Shown here piece by piece: positions 25,883 through 35,468 of a stretch of 64,000 nt of DNA. The position numbers and the translations under genes are program-made. The notes under the pieces are model-generated. The model was not told where the DNA came from and ran no database searches. It saw nothing but the letters and a program-made list of their open reading frames with translations. The stretch comes from Akkermansiaceae bacterium (GTDB lineage Bacteria; Verrucomicrobiota; Verrucomicrobiia; Verrucomicrobiales; Akkermansiaceae): assembly GCA_017798145.1 (NCBI GenBank), contig CP059069.1, forward strand, positions 2,403,226-2,467,225, read 5' to 3'. Numbering within the stretch: position 1 is the first letter of the stretch; each line of letters begins with the position of its first letter.

Positions 25883-26332
25883 ATGACGGCGCATCCGGCC
25901 CTTGGCTCCTGCATCCTCGCGATGATGATGGCCATCCCATTTGACTGCCGGGCGCAGGTCTCGCCTGCGGCCCACAGCGGATTCAGCGAGCAGGCCGGGG
26001 CTGCGGCATCCTATCCCTTCGCAGCGCCCGACGCTTATGTTCTGGGGGTGAACACTCTCGGAGACATTGGCGGAGCTGCGGAGGTTGCCGTTTTCCAGTC
26101 TTCCGGCAGCGGAGCTTTCTTGGTGTGCCGCTCGCCCGGAAAAGATTGCGAGGCGCCGGTGCATGGGATCCGGACCAGCCTGAACACCTTGGGGCGTTAC
26201 GACATGGGCCTCTTTTTCACAGATCCCACCCAGGCCATCCCGGAACCCGGGCTTCTTGCCTTCTGCGTGCTCGGACTGTCGGTTCTTTCAGGGCACAGGC
26301 GCCCGCGTGGCGCCGCCGCAATAGGGCATTGA
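25883..26332 (+). CDS. small PEP-CTERM sorted protein
   Basis: A 149-residue protein with an N-terminal signal peptide (MTAHPALGSCILAMMMAI) and the C-terminal sorting signal: IPEPG, a hydrophobic stretch (LLAFCVLGLSVLSG) and a basic tail (HRRPRG). The PEP-CTERM signal is recognised by an exosortase that anchors or releases the protein at the surface, and implies an exosortase elsewhere in the genome. The middle is Ala/Gly-rich without a known domain. Start at ATG 25883 (GTG 25862 also in frame). The upstream stretch 25810-25860 is AT-rich, unlike its surroundings, and may hold the promoter. Confidence 0.7.
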   Translation: MTAHPALGSCILAMMMAIPFDCRAQVSPAAHSGFSEQAGAAASYPFAAPDAYVLGVNTLGDIGGAAEVAVFQSSGSGAFLVCRSPGKDCEAPVHGIRTSLNTLGRYDMGLFFTDPTQAIPEPGLLAFCVLGLSVLSGHRRPRGAAAIGH

Positions 26333-26508
26333 GCCGCCGGAAAAACGCCTGGTTCGGGGGCTTTCCATGGTTCTTTCGGGGCACACCGCGCGACGCCCTG
26401 CGGCTCCACTTGGCTCCGTCCCGGCATTCTTGCTTGAAATTCGGGAATTGGCGTTTGAGGTTTCGGCGGGTCTGCGCAAGATTGACGCATCCCTATTTCC
26501 CTTCCCCA

Positions 26509-27231
26509 ATGAACGCCCTCACCCGCAGCGCCGCAGCTTACTGGCAATCCTCCATCGGCAAGAAACTCGTCGTCGCCGTCACAGGCCTGGCGATGGTGCT
26601 CTTCCTCGCCGGCCACCTCACCGGAAACCTCCTCATCTACGCAGGCCGCCAGGCATTCAACGACTACGCGGAAATGCTCCACACCATGGGACACGGCGCA
26701 CTGATCTGGGTTGCGCGTATTGGGCTGCTGGTGGTCGTCACGCTGCACGTCTGGGCGACGGTGCTGCTGACGCGCCAGAACAGGTCGGCGCGGAAACAAT
26801 ACGAATACCAAGCCACCATCCAGGCATCCAGGTCGTCCCGCCTGATGATCGTCTCCGGCCTCACGATCCTCGCGTTCATCATCTTCCACATCCTCCATTT
26901 CACGGTGAAAGCCGGCAGCAGCTTCGGGGACATGATCGATGTCCCCCACTTGGCGGAAACCGGCGCGATCCGACACGATGCATACGGGATGGTCATCGCC
27001 GGCTTCAGCCCGGGCATCCTGACCTTTTTCGCCGTTGCATTCTACGTCATCGCCATGACCCTGCTCTGCTCCCACCTCAGCCATGGCGTCCAGTCGATGT
27101 TCCAAACCCTCGGCCTGCGCTCAAAAAAGGCCAGCGACCTGATCAGGAAAATCTCCGTCGGCTACGCGGTCGCGATCTACCTCGGCTTCATCTCCGTCCC
27201 GCTCTCCATCTTCCTAGGCTTCGTAAAATAA
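26509..27231 (+). CDS. sdhC: succinate dehydrogenase cytochrome b558 subunit
   Basis: A 240-residue membrane protein with five helices in the Bacillus/Bacteroides-type SdhC (cytochrome b558) family: SSIGKKLVVAVTGLAMVLFLAGHLTGNLLIY, LHVWATVLLTRQNR, IFHILHFTV, LLCSHLSHGVQSMFQTLG. The histidines in HLTGN, LHVW, ILHF and LSHGVQS fit di-heme b ligation. It anchors SdhA/SdhB and passes electrons to quinone. sdhA follows after 18 bp. Confidence 0.93.
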   Translation: MNALTRSAAAYWQSSIGKKLVVAVTGLAMVLFLAGHLTGNLLIYAGRQAFNDYAEMLHTMGHGALIWVARIGLLVVVTLHVWATVLLTRQNRSARKQYEYQATIQASRSSRLMIVSGLTILAFIIFHILHFTVKAGSSFGDMIDVPHLAETGAIRHDAYGMVIAGFSPGILTFFAVAFYVIAMTLLCSHLSHGVQSMFQTLGLRSKKASDLIRKISVGYAVAIYLGFISVPLSIFLGFVK

Positions 27232-27249
27232 GAATTTCCCCGCACTCCC

Positions 27250-29220
27250 ATGTCACTCGATTCGAAAATCCCCGCCGGCCCGCTGGAGCAGAAATGGTCC
27301 AGCCACAAGATGAACTCCAAGCTCATCAACCCGGCCAACAAGCGGAAATTCAACATCATCGTCGTCGGCTCCGGCCTTGCGGGCGGTGCCGCCGCCGCGA
27401 CCCTCTCCGAGCTCGGCTACCAGGTGAAGTGCTTCTGCTACCAGGACTCCCCGCGCCGCGCCCACTCGATCGCAGCCCAGGGCGGCATCAACGCCGCGAA
27501 GAACTACCGCAACGACGGCGACTCCGTCTACCGCCTCTTCTACGACACGATCAAGGGCGGCGACTTCCGCTCCCGCGAGGCCAATGTCTATCGCCTCGCC
27601 GAGGTTTCCAACAACATCATCGACCAATGCGTCGCCCAGGGCGTTCCCTTCGCCCGCGAATACGGCGGTCTTCTGGACAACCGCTCCTTCGGCGGCGCGC
27701 AGGTCTCCCGCACCTTCTACGCCCGCGGCCAGACCGGCCAGCAGCTCCTCATCGGCTGCTACCAGGCGCTCGAAAAGGAAATCCACAAGGGCGGCGTGAA
27801 AATGTATCCGCGCACCGAGATGATGGATCTCGTCAAGGTCGATGGACACGCCAAGGGCATCGTCGTCCGCGACCTGAACACCGGCGCGATCTCCACCCAC
27901 GCGGCCGATGCCGTGATCCTCGCCACCGGCGGCTACGGGAACGTCTTCTTCCTCTCCACCAACGCCATGGGCTGCAACGTCATGGCCGCATGGCGCGCCG
28001 CCCGCCGCGGTGCACTGATGGCCAATCCCTGCTACACCCAGATCCACCCGACCTGCATCCCGGTCTCCGGCGATTACCAGTCGAAGCTCACCCTCATGTC
28101 CGAGTCGCTCCGCAACGACGGCCGCGTCTGGGCACCGAAATCCCGCGAGATCGCCGCCAAGATCCGCGCCAAGGAAATGCATCCCAACGATGTCCCCGAA
28201 GACGACCGCGACTATTTCCTGGAGCGGAAATACCCCTCCTTCGGAAACCTCGCCCCGCGCGACATCTCCTCCCGCGCCGCCAAGGAAGCCTGCGATGACG
28301 GCCGCGGCGTCGCCCCCACCGGCCTCGGTGTCTACCTCGACTTCCGCGATGCGATCAAGCGCCTCGGCGAGGACAAGATCCGCGCCAGCTACGGAAACCT
28401 TTTCCAGATGTACGAAAAGATCGCCGGCGAGAACCCCTACGAGCGCCCGATGATGATCTACCCCGCCGTCCACTACACCATGGGCGGTCTCTGGGTGGAC
28501 TACAACCTGATGTCCAACATCCCCGGCCTTCACGTGCTGGGCGAGGCGAACTTCTCCGACCACGGCGCAAACCGCCTCGGCGCATCCGCCCTCATGCAGG
28601 GCCTTGCCGACGGATATTTCGTCATCCCGACGACCATCGCAAACTACCTCGCGACCCAGAAGCCCGGCACTGTCACCACCCAGGACCCCGCCTTCGGGCA
28701 GGCCGAGGGCGAAGTCCGCGAACGCATCTCAAAACTCCTCTCCATCCAGGGGAAACGCACCGTCGATTCCTTCCACAAGGATCTCGGGAAAGTCATGTGG
28801 GACAAATGCGGCATGGAGCGCAGCGCCGAGGGACTCACCTGGGCGCTCGAGGAAATCCCCCGCATCCGCGAGGAATTCTGGAACAACGTCCGCATCCCCG
28901 GCACCGCAGACACCCCGAACATGGAGTTGGAAAAAGCCGGCCGCGTCGCCGACTTCCTCGAGTTCGGCGAGCTCATGTGCCACGATGCCCTCCAGCGCGA
29001 GGAATCCTGCGGCGGCCACTTCCGCGCCGAGCACCAGTTCACCGAGGACAGCCCGGAGGTGAGGGAAGGCAAGACCCAGCCCGGCGAGGCCAAGCGCCAC
29101 GATGACACCTTCGCCTACGTCTCCGCCTGGGAATACCACGGCCCCGGCCAGACCCCCACCCTCCACAAGGAGCCCCTGGAATACGAGACCGTCAAACTCT
29201 CCGTCCGCAGCTACGCATGA
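27250..29220 (+). CDS. sdhA: succinate dehydrogenase/fumarate reductase flavoprotein subunit
   Basis: A 656-residue flavoprotein. FAD-binding [17 protein letters not shown]; the covalent FAD site [48 protein letters not shown] with substrate-binding residues; [41 protein letters not shown]. Length and the EEFWNN...[14 protein letters not shown] tail match the Bacteroidota-type enzyme paired with a five-helix SdhC. It oxidises succinate in the TCA cycle. The iron-sulfur subunit sdhB, normally next, is not found downstream or elsewhere in the window. Confidence 0.95.
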   Translation: MSLDSKIPAGPLEQKWSSHKMNSKLINPANKRKFNIIVVGSGLAGGAAAATLSELGYQVKCFCYQDSPRRAHSIAAQGGINAAKNYRNDGDSVYRLFYDTIKGGDFRSREANVYRLAEVSNNIIDQCVAQGVPFAREYGGLLDNRSFGGAQVSRTFYARGQTGQQLLIGCYQALEKEIHKGGVKMYPRTEMMDLVKVDGHAKGIVVRDLNTGAISTHAADAVILATGGYGNVFFLSTNAMGCNVMAAWRAARRGALMANPCYTQIHPTCIPVSGDYQSKLTLMSESLRNDGRVWAPKSREIAAKIRAKEMHPNDVPEDDRDYFLERKYPSFGNLAPRDISSRAAKEACDDGRGVAPTGLGVYLDFRDAIKRLGEDKIRASYGNLFQMYEKIAGENPYERPMMIYPAVHYTMGGLWVDYNLMSNIPGLHVLGEANFSDHGANRLGASALMQGLADGYFVIPTTIANYLATQKPGTVTTQDPAFGQAEGEVRERISKLLSIQGKRTVDSFHKDLGKVMWDKCGMERSAEGLTWALEEIPRIREEFWNNVRIPGTADTPNMELEKAGRVADFLEFGELMCHDALQREESCGGHFRAEHQFTEDSPEVREGKTQPGEAKRHDDTFAYVSAWEYHGPGQTPTLHKEPLEYETVKLSVRSYA

Positions 29221-29480
29221 GGTGGCGGCGGATTCCGTCCGCCCAGATCATGAGATAGGCATCAGGCGAAGCAATCGGATCCCTGCGGCATCGCGGTTCC
29301 CCCACTCCTTTTTACCTGGAGCGGCCACAAGGATGGCCAACATCCGGTGCATGACCCGAATGACCCGGAATCAGGCCATTTTCCAAGGGCTCAGGGCCAT
29401 TGGGCGCGTTGGATCCCAGTGCCAAGCTCCTCCCCCCGATGTTCGTTGCACAGAGGCGCGGGGAATGCTTCACTCCCGTC

Positions 29481-30274
<794 letters not shown>

Positions 30275-30278
<4 letters not shown>

Positions 30279-30592
30279 CCTTTGCTGACGGCGGTCACCT
30301 TGCCGTCGCTGACCCTGAAATTCAGGCGGTCGGGGCGGTAGTCGCGGGTGACGGGCTGCGGCTTGCCGTCCAGCTCGATGATGCGGTTACGCACCCCGGC
30401 GGCATCGCAGGCAGCCTTCACGGCGGCATGGGGCTGGCCGATGAGCGTCTCCGGCTTGCTCACATCGATGGCGGGCGAAACCCGCTTTTCGGATGCTGCC
30501 ATGGCTCCGGAAGGCGGGCGGGTGGGGAGGGCGGACTGCGCATGACAGGAAACGAGGAGCGCGGACGTTATCAGGATGGTTGCGGTTTTCAT
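30275..30592 (-). CDS. I78-family peptidase inhibitor-like lipoprotein
   Basis: A 105-residue exported protein. Signal peptide MKTATILITSALLVSCHAQ with a possible lipobox (LVSC). The C-terminal 55 residues fit the I78 inhibitor pattern: a conserved GQP (LIGQPHAAVKAACD), a single central Arg stretch (GVRNRIIELDGKPQPVTRDY) and RPDRLNFRVSDGKVTAVSKG. I78 proteins inhibit serine proteases or are uncharacterised envelope proteins. Start at ATG 30592; another ATG two codons upstream is possible. Confidence 0.65.
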
Positions 30593-30685
30593 CCGCATAG
30601 CATCGCAGGCCGGGGATTTTTTGCAAGTTCCCGGACGAAAAACCGCCGTTGCAACCGCCAGAAACCAAACTAGATTCACGACCTC

Positions 30686-31963
30686 ATGAAATGGAACACA
30701 ACGAGCGCCTCCGCAGCCTGCCTCACAGTCGGGCTGGCAGGATTCCTTGCCGGGAAAATCTCCACCGGAAACGGAAGCGCCGGCGGGGGCGAGGCCGATG
30801 AACTGATCGAGCGCGCCCGCCAGGTTTCCTCCGGCGGCACCGCGGCAGGCAAAGAGGGTGCCGGGATGCGCCGGGATGCTGCCGGACGCCCCGTCCGCGC
30901 CGGTGCAAGCCGTGCGGGCACCACCTTCGACGAGCGCCTCACCGACATGGAGGAGATCGTCCGCGGCGAGAACGCCCTCGACCGTGGCCGCGCCATGCTT
31001 GCATGGATCGACTCCCTCGCCCCGGATGAGTTCGAGTCCGCCGTGGCCCGCTTCCGCAGCCTTGGCATCACCGATGCGCGGATGGGCGAATACGCGATGT
31101 TGCTCACCGCATGGGCGCAGGTGGATCCCACCGCCGCCCTCGCCTACACCACGGAGAACACCCGCGGCGGCATGGCCACCGGCACAGTGCTCGCCGCATG
31201 GGCCAGCCGCGATCCGGAGTCCGCCATCGCATGGGCGGAGGCGAACCACGAGGGCGACGAGGCGAACCCCTACATGGCCGGCATCATACGCGCCCTTGCA
31301 GAGACCAATCCCACCCGCGCCACCGAGCTGCTTGAGAGAATGCCCTTCAGCTCCGAGCGCGGCCAGGCTCTCACGGCGATGATCCCGCACCTCACCCGCA
31401 TGGGGCCTGAGTCTGCCCGGCAATGGATCTCCGCCCTCTCCGATGAGCGGCTGCGGGACGGAGCCACCGCCCGCATCGCCGAGGAATTGGCCAAGACGGA
31501 TCCGGCAGGCACCGCCTCCTGGCTGCTCTCGAACCTCGGCGAGGCATCCACCCGCAGCGTCGATGAGGTCTTCGAGGAATGGGCGAAAAAGGACAAGGCA
31601 GCCGCCATGTCCTCCTTCGCCTCGCTGCCCGCAGGCGATGCCAGATCCCGCGCCCTGCGCGGCCTTGTCACCATCGAGGCGCGCGAGAATCCGCAGGCCG
31701 CCGCCAAGCTCATGGACACCTATCCCGCCGATGTCGATGAGCGCATGGTCTATCATTTCATGTGGAACTCCTTCGACGACGCACCCGCCGTGGCTCTCAG
31801 CCAGGCGCCGAAAATCACCGACGAGAGGAACCGCAACCGCATGTACCAACGCGCCCTCGGATCATGGCTCGAGAGGGACCAGCCGGCGGCACAGCGCTGG
31901 ATCGACTCCGCAAACCTCCCCGAGTCCGTCCTGCAATCCCTCTCGAACCGCAACAACCCCTGA
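30686..31963 (+). CDS. helical-repeat protein with AW..DP..A repeats, membrane-anchored
   Basis: A 425-residue protein with one N-terminal hydrophobic segment (ASAACLTVGLAGFLAG), a Gly/Ala-rich linker, then about eight short alpha-helical repeats with a recurring AW/W-x-x-x-D-P-x-x-A pattern (TAWAQVDPTAALAYT, AAWASRDPESAIAWAE, AETNPTRATELLERM, EEWAKKDKAAAMSSF, GSWLERDQPAAQRWI). This repeat type is common in Verrucomicrobiota proteins without assigned function and probably makes a protein-binding solenoid in the periplasm. Confidence 0.7.
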   Translation: MKWNTTSASAACLTVGLAGFLAGKISTGNGSAGGGEADELIERARQVSSGGTAAGKEGAGMRRDAAGRPVRAGASRAGTTFDERLTDMEEIVRGENALDRGRAMLAWIDSLAPDEFESAVARFRSLGITDARMGEYAMLLTAWAQVDPTAALAYTTENTRGGMATGTVLAAWASRDPESAIAWAEANHEGDEANPYMAGIIRALAETNPTRATELLERMPFSSERGQALTAMIPHLTRMGPESARQWISALSDERLRDGATARIAEELAKTDPAGTASWLLSNLGEASTRSVDEVFEEWAKKDKAAAMSSFASLPAGDARSRALRGLVTIEARENPQAAAKLMDTYPADVDERMVYHFMWNSFDDAPAVALSQAPKITDERNRNRMYQRALGSWLERDQPAAQRWIDSANLPESVLQSLSNRNNP

Positions 31964-31989
31964 GCCCTGCCACCTGTTCCGGCAGCCTT

Positions 31990-33108
31990 CTACCACTCGT
32001 TGCTGAGCCCCTCGCGCTCGGCGAGTTCCAGGAGCTCCGGCTTCATCGGCCATTCGTCGCAGCGCTCGCTGGTGGCGTGGCGCTTGCTGGCTCCCTTGAG
32101 CAACATGCAGCCGGTGTTGTCGCCGATGATGCGTATCGTTTCGACTTCCTCCGGGGTGAGGCGGACATCGGGCATGTTCCCGAACTCGCGGATCTTGTCC
32201 TCGATGGGGCGGGCGTTTTCCCCTGCCTCCTGGATGAAGGTGGGGACCACGCACTCGACCGGGCTCTGGCTGAGATTCCAGATGCAGGCGAGCTCCAGCA
32301 GGCTGAGATTGTATCTCTCCCCGATGGGTCTCATCCGGTTCGCCTTTTCCATGCCGTGGCCGACCCAGCCCTCCGGCCGATAGGTGCGGTGGTCGCCGGG
32401 CTTGAAAACGTGGTCGGGTCCGCCGAGGTCGTCGTGGAAAACGCCGCCGTAATCGACCACGCGGGTGAGCACCTTGATGCCGTGCTTCTGGCAGGCGGGC
32501 AGCAGGAGATTCGAGGGCCACGGCTCTAGCGGATTGAGGATGAGCATGGCCCAATCGATGATGCCGCCGAATTTCTCGAAGAAGGCGAGGAGATCAAGCG
32601 TGAAGCCGTTTGCGGGGCCCGGGGCCATGCCTAGCTGCTTGGTGAGGCCGGTTTCCTTGGCGCGGGCCATGGCTTTCCAGACGGCCTCGGAGGTGTAGCC
32701 AAGCTCGTCGGGGTTATGGAGCATGAGGAGATCGAAGTGGTCGGTGCCGCAGCGCTCGAGGGAGGCTTTCGTGGCGCGGAGGACAAACTCCTCATAGCCA
32801 TCGGCGCCGCGCAGCTCGGGATCGGTGAAGCGCGGGTAGCCCTGGGAGCCCTTGCGCTCGCCGTCGTAGAAATCGTGGCCAATCATGCCGACGAGGGAGT
32901 AGGTGGAGCGGTCGATTCCGGCGAGGGCTTGGCCGAGCAGGGCATCGGCCTTGCCGTTTCCATAGACGTCGGAGGTGACGAAGGTGCGGATGCCGGCCTC
33001 GTAGGCGGTCTTTATGCAGCCGAGGAAGCGCTCCTCGGAAAGGGTTTCGCCGAAGTGCATGAAGCGGCCTCCGCTCCATGTGCCGTATGCCGTGTTGGTG
33101 AGTTGCAT
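31990..33108 (-). CDS. aldo/keto reductase family oxidoreductase
   Basis: A 372-residue AKR-fold protein. The usual catalytic Asp/Tyr region reads TFVTSDVYGNGKADALLGQAL (D47, Y49), followed by FDLLMLHNPDELGYTSEAVW, LGMAPGPANGFTLDLLAFF and PVECVVPTFIQEAGENARPIEDK. It is longer than the typical 320 residues, with an extra C-terminal part (GDNTGCMLLKGASKRH). Such AKRs reduce or oxidise sugars and aldehydes with NADPH. No operon partners. Confidence 0.85.
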   Translation of the reverse strand: MQLTNTAYGTWSGGRFMHFGETLSEERFLGCIKTAYEAGIRTFVTSDVYGNGKADALLGQALAGIDRSTYSLVGMIGHDFYDGERKGSQGYPRFTDPELRGADGYEEFVLRATKASLERCGTDHFDLLMLHNPDELGYTSEAVWKAMARAKETGLTKQLGMAPGPANGFTLDLLAFFEKFGGIIDWAMLILNPLEPWPSNLLLPACQKHGIKVLTRVVDYGGVFHDDLGGPDHVFKPGDHRTYRPEGWVGHGMEKANRMRPIGERYNLSLLELACIWNLSQSPVECVVPTFIQEAGENARPIEDKIREFGNMPDVRLTPEEVETIRIIGDNTGCMLLKGASKRHATSERCDEWPMKPELLELAEREGLSNEW

Positions 33109-33502
33109 GGTGATTGTTACGCGTTGTTTGCGCGGGAGCTTCCACCCCGGATGGGGGGTTCCGCAAGAGGGAATCGGCTGCGGATCAATCGGTGCGAGGA
33201 AAACAGCAGGATCAGGGCATGGGATCCAGCCGCTCCGCGTCGCAGGCCTTGGCGGCGATGAGCCTGCGGGGAATCCGCCCAGTCTAGGCGTGCATGTCGG
33301 CGAGAGTCGGGATGACCAGTTTCACCCCGGCGGCTGATGCGGAGGCATGGGCGCCCGAATGTGTTCATGTCCGGAAGCGAGTGCCTGGTGCGTTCCCAGA
33401 CCCCGTCGCTCATGAATTCGTAGGCCATGACGCGACAAACCAATCACCATAATTCAGGGTTCAATCCTGAAATTTCCGACTTATGAAAACGTTTCCAGCC
33501 TA
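33109..33502. other. intergenic stretch without a confident gene
   Basis: About 390 bp between the aldo/keto reductase start and the decayed duplicate. On the minus strand a short frame ending at the stop at 33284 reads SAAGVKLVIPTLADMHA and looks coding-like, and a following piece (LIAAKACDAERLDPMP) is in the same frame after that stop; these could be remains of an older gene, but no family is recognised. Confidence 0.4.
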
Positions 33503-33765
33503 TTTAGCTGCCTTCGCTTTCACGAAAACGCCCTTGTAAGGCTTTGTCACGTTCCCTTTTTCGGTGAGAATTCCGGCACTGACAAGAGTCTGGCGCTTCT
33601 CTCCTTAAGTCATCTTGGACATGCGGCTCCGGCCATTCTTCCACGCTGATGCATAGGGATCCGCTGTTTGTGCCTGAGCTTTCATATGCACAAGACGGCC
33701 GAAAGTAGCCTAGGGTGCAAGATGGATGGAAGAACCTTCGAATGCAGAACGAGCGAGAATGGTGA
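33503..33765 (-). pseudogene. decayed copy of the ART-like/small-protein gene pair
   Basis: This stretch aligns with 35280-35560. Near 33740 the minus strand reads SAFEGSSIH, matching the C-terminal AFEGSSI of the 195-residue protein; near 33700 it reads LGYFRP, matching its final GYFRPL; and at 33510-33600 it reads LVSAGILTEKGNVTKPYKG, matching FVNAGILTKKGRLTKPYRE of the 65-residue protein. About 40 bp between the first two blocks are missing and the frames are broken. It therefore is a degenerate duplicate of the pair on the other side of the methyltransferase gene, in the same orientation. Confidence 0.75.
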
Positions 33766-33847
33766 CGATGACCCCATGATTCCCCAGAAGAACTGCGTAT
33801 CTTCTTGTGATGGGGCATGGTTTTTTTAGGGTGTCTTCAACGAAAGT

Positions 33848-33876
33848 TTGACCTCTGATCGAAAACTGTTCATAAG
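33848..33876 (+). promoter_or_regulatory. putative promoter of the orphan methyltransferase
   Basis: TTGACC (33848-33853) and CATAAG (33871-33876) are separated by exactly 17 bp. The predicted transcription start falls at or next to the ATG at 33883, so the mRNA could be leaderless; no ribosome-binding site can fit between. Matches are 5/6 and 4/6 to the sigma-70 consensus. Confidence 0.4.
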
Positions 33877-33882
33877 AACGCA

Positions 33883-35226
33883 ATGAAGTCCACGAAAGCA
33901 AATCATCGCCGCCCTGTTGGAGTCGATCTTTTCGCGGGTGCCGGTGGAATGTCACTTGGGTTCGAACAAGCTGGTTTCGATGTTGCGGCAGCTGTGGAGA
34001 TCGATCCCATTCATGCGTGCATCCACCATTTCAATTTCCCGGAAACCACCGTCATCCCCGAGTCCGTCCAGAATCTGAGCGGCGCGGAAATTCGCAAGCG
34101 GGCTGGAATCACGGGCAAGGTCGATGTGGTGTTCGGGGGTGCTCCTTGCCAAGGGTTTTCAATGATCGGAAAGCGGATTTTCGACGACCCGCGCAACCGG
34201 CTCGTTGGGGATTTCGTCAGGATCGTCTGCGAGCTGGATGCCGATTATTTCGTCTTTGAGAACGTCAAAGGGCTGACAGTTGGCGCGCACAAGAAGTTCC
34301 TTGAGCAACTTATCGAAACTTTCGAGGAGCGGGGTTATTCAGTGAGGATGCCTTGGTCGGTTCTGAACGCCAGTTCCTACGGCGTGCCACAGGATAGGAA
34401 ACGCCTCTTCCTGCTCGGTGCGAAAAAAGGGCTCACTGTTCCTGTGTATCCCGCCGCATCCACCCACCGCCCCGACAAGTCGCCGGAGATCGGCTTGATT
34501 TCCGCACCGAATTGCGAGGATGCCCTTGGTGACCTCCCCGATGCAGACCGCTACGCTACGCTTGGGAAAAGCGATGAAGTGAAGAGCAATGCTTGGGGTG
34601 CGCCATCGGCCTATGCAAAGGAAATGCGGTGCTCCGAAACGACCTCCTGGCACAATGGCCGGATCCGGATCTGGGATCCCGGCTTGTTGACTTCAAGCAC
34701 CCGAACCTCCCATTCGGAAATTTCCCGCACACGTTTTTCAGAGACAAGTCCCGGATCGGTCGAGCCGATTTCCCGTTTCTTCAAACTCAGCCCCACCGGG
34801 GTTTCCAATACCCTGCGTGCCGGCACTGATGCAGCACGCGGAGCTTTCACCAGCCCCCGACCGATTCACTACAAGCACCCGAGATGTATTACCGTCCGTG
34901 AGATGGCAAGGCTTCACGGTTTTCCCGATTGGTTCCGTTTCCATCAGACAAAGTGGCATGGTGCCCGGCAGATCAGAAACGCAGTCCCGCCGCCGCTCGC
35001 CCGCGCTGTGGCATCGGAAGTCATCAAGGCGATGGGTGTTACCCCTGCAATGGCTGATGAAGCGATCTCACTTGGCGATCCCAAGCTGCTCACCATGGAA
35101 ATGTCCCACGCCGCGAAGTTCTGGGGGATTGATTGCCCGATCCACAAACGCGATCGGAAAAGTGGCGCTCGCAAACGCACACAGCAGGAGACCGAACGCG
35201 AGAGACTTTTTAGAGTCGCAAGCTGA
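33883..35226 (+). CDS. DNA cytosine-C5 methyltransferase, orphan
   Basis: A 447-residue m5C methyltransferase with all key motifs: I GVDLFAGAGGMSLGF, IV GGAPCQGFS with the catalytic Cys, VI FENVKGL, VIII QDRKRLFLLGA, IX PRCITVREMARLHGFPDWF, X RQIRNAVPPPLARAVASEV. A basic extension (KRDRKSGARKRTQQETER) follows. No restriction endonuclease gene is adjacent, so it is an orphan or belongs to a split system; target sequence unknown. It sits between a decayed copy and an intact copy of an ART-like gene pair and looks like a cassette in an accessory island. Confidence 0.92.
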   Translation: MKSTKANHRRPVGVDLFAGAGGMSLGFEQAGFDVAAAVEIDPIHACIHHFNFPETTVIPESVQNLSGAEIRKRAGITGKVDVVFGGAPCQGFSMIGKRIFDDPRNRLVGDFVRIVCELDADYFVFENVKGLTVGAHKKFLEQLIETFEERGYSVRMPWSVLNASSYGVPQDRKRLFLLGAKKGLTVPVYPAASTHRPDKSPEIGLISAPNCEDALGDLPDADRYATLGKSDEVKSNAWGAPSAYAKEMRCSETTSWHNGRIRIWDPGLLTSSTRTSHSEISRTRFSETSPGSVEPISRFFKLSPTGVSNTLRAGTDAARGAFTSPRPIHYKHPRCITVREMARLHGFPDWFRFHQTKWHGARQIRNAVPPPLARAVASEVIKAMGVTPAMADEAISLGDPKLLTMEMSHAAKFWGIDCPIHKRDRKSGARKRTQQETERERLFRVAS

Positions 35227-35266
35227 CTAAATCCCGAGCGAGCTTACTCTTGCCTCCTCATCGCGC

Positions 35267-35464
35267 TCAAGGTCTCGTGGAATTCTCCATCTCACGATAG
35301 GGCTTCGTGAGCCTGCCTTTTTTCGTGAGAATGCCCGCGTTCACGAAGGTCTGGAGCTTTTCCTCATCCGTCATGATGTCGAAGCGCTTCTTGAACCGTT
35401 CCCATGCCTTTTCCACCGGAGAAGGGGACATGAAGGAATACTGGATGGATCGGCTTTTGCTCAC
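35267..35464 (-). CDS. small protein partnered with the ART-like gene (possible antitoxin)
   Basis: A 65-residue protein (MSKSRSIQYSFMSPSPVEKAW ... MTDEEKLQTFVNAGILTKKGRLTKPYRE). It starts 4 bp after the stop of the 195-residue gene, same strand, and the duplicated fragment at 33.5 kb contains both, so the two travel together. No known domain; the charged helical N-terminal half and short TLV..GILT.KG.LTKPY tail recall small uncharacterised TA-associated proteins. An antitoxin or partner role is inference from the gene order. Confidence 0.65.
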   Translation of the reverse strand: MSKSRSIQYSFMSPSPVEKAWERFKKRFDIMTDEEKLQTFVNAGILTKKGRLTKPYREMENSTRP

Positions 35465-35468
35465 GGGA

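Noticed and set aside
26367..28298. 643-codon plus-strand frame over sdhC and sdhA
   Set aside because: Pro/Arg-rich out-of-frame translation; sdhC and sdhA cover the same DNA with full motifs.
29221..29480. Possible sdhB after sdhA
   Set aside because: No frame shows the 2Fe-2S or 4Fe-4S cysteine motifs; the region has no gene.
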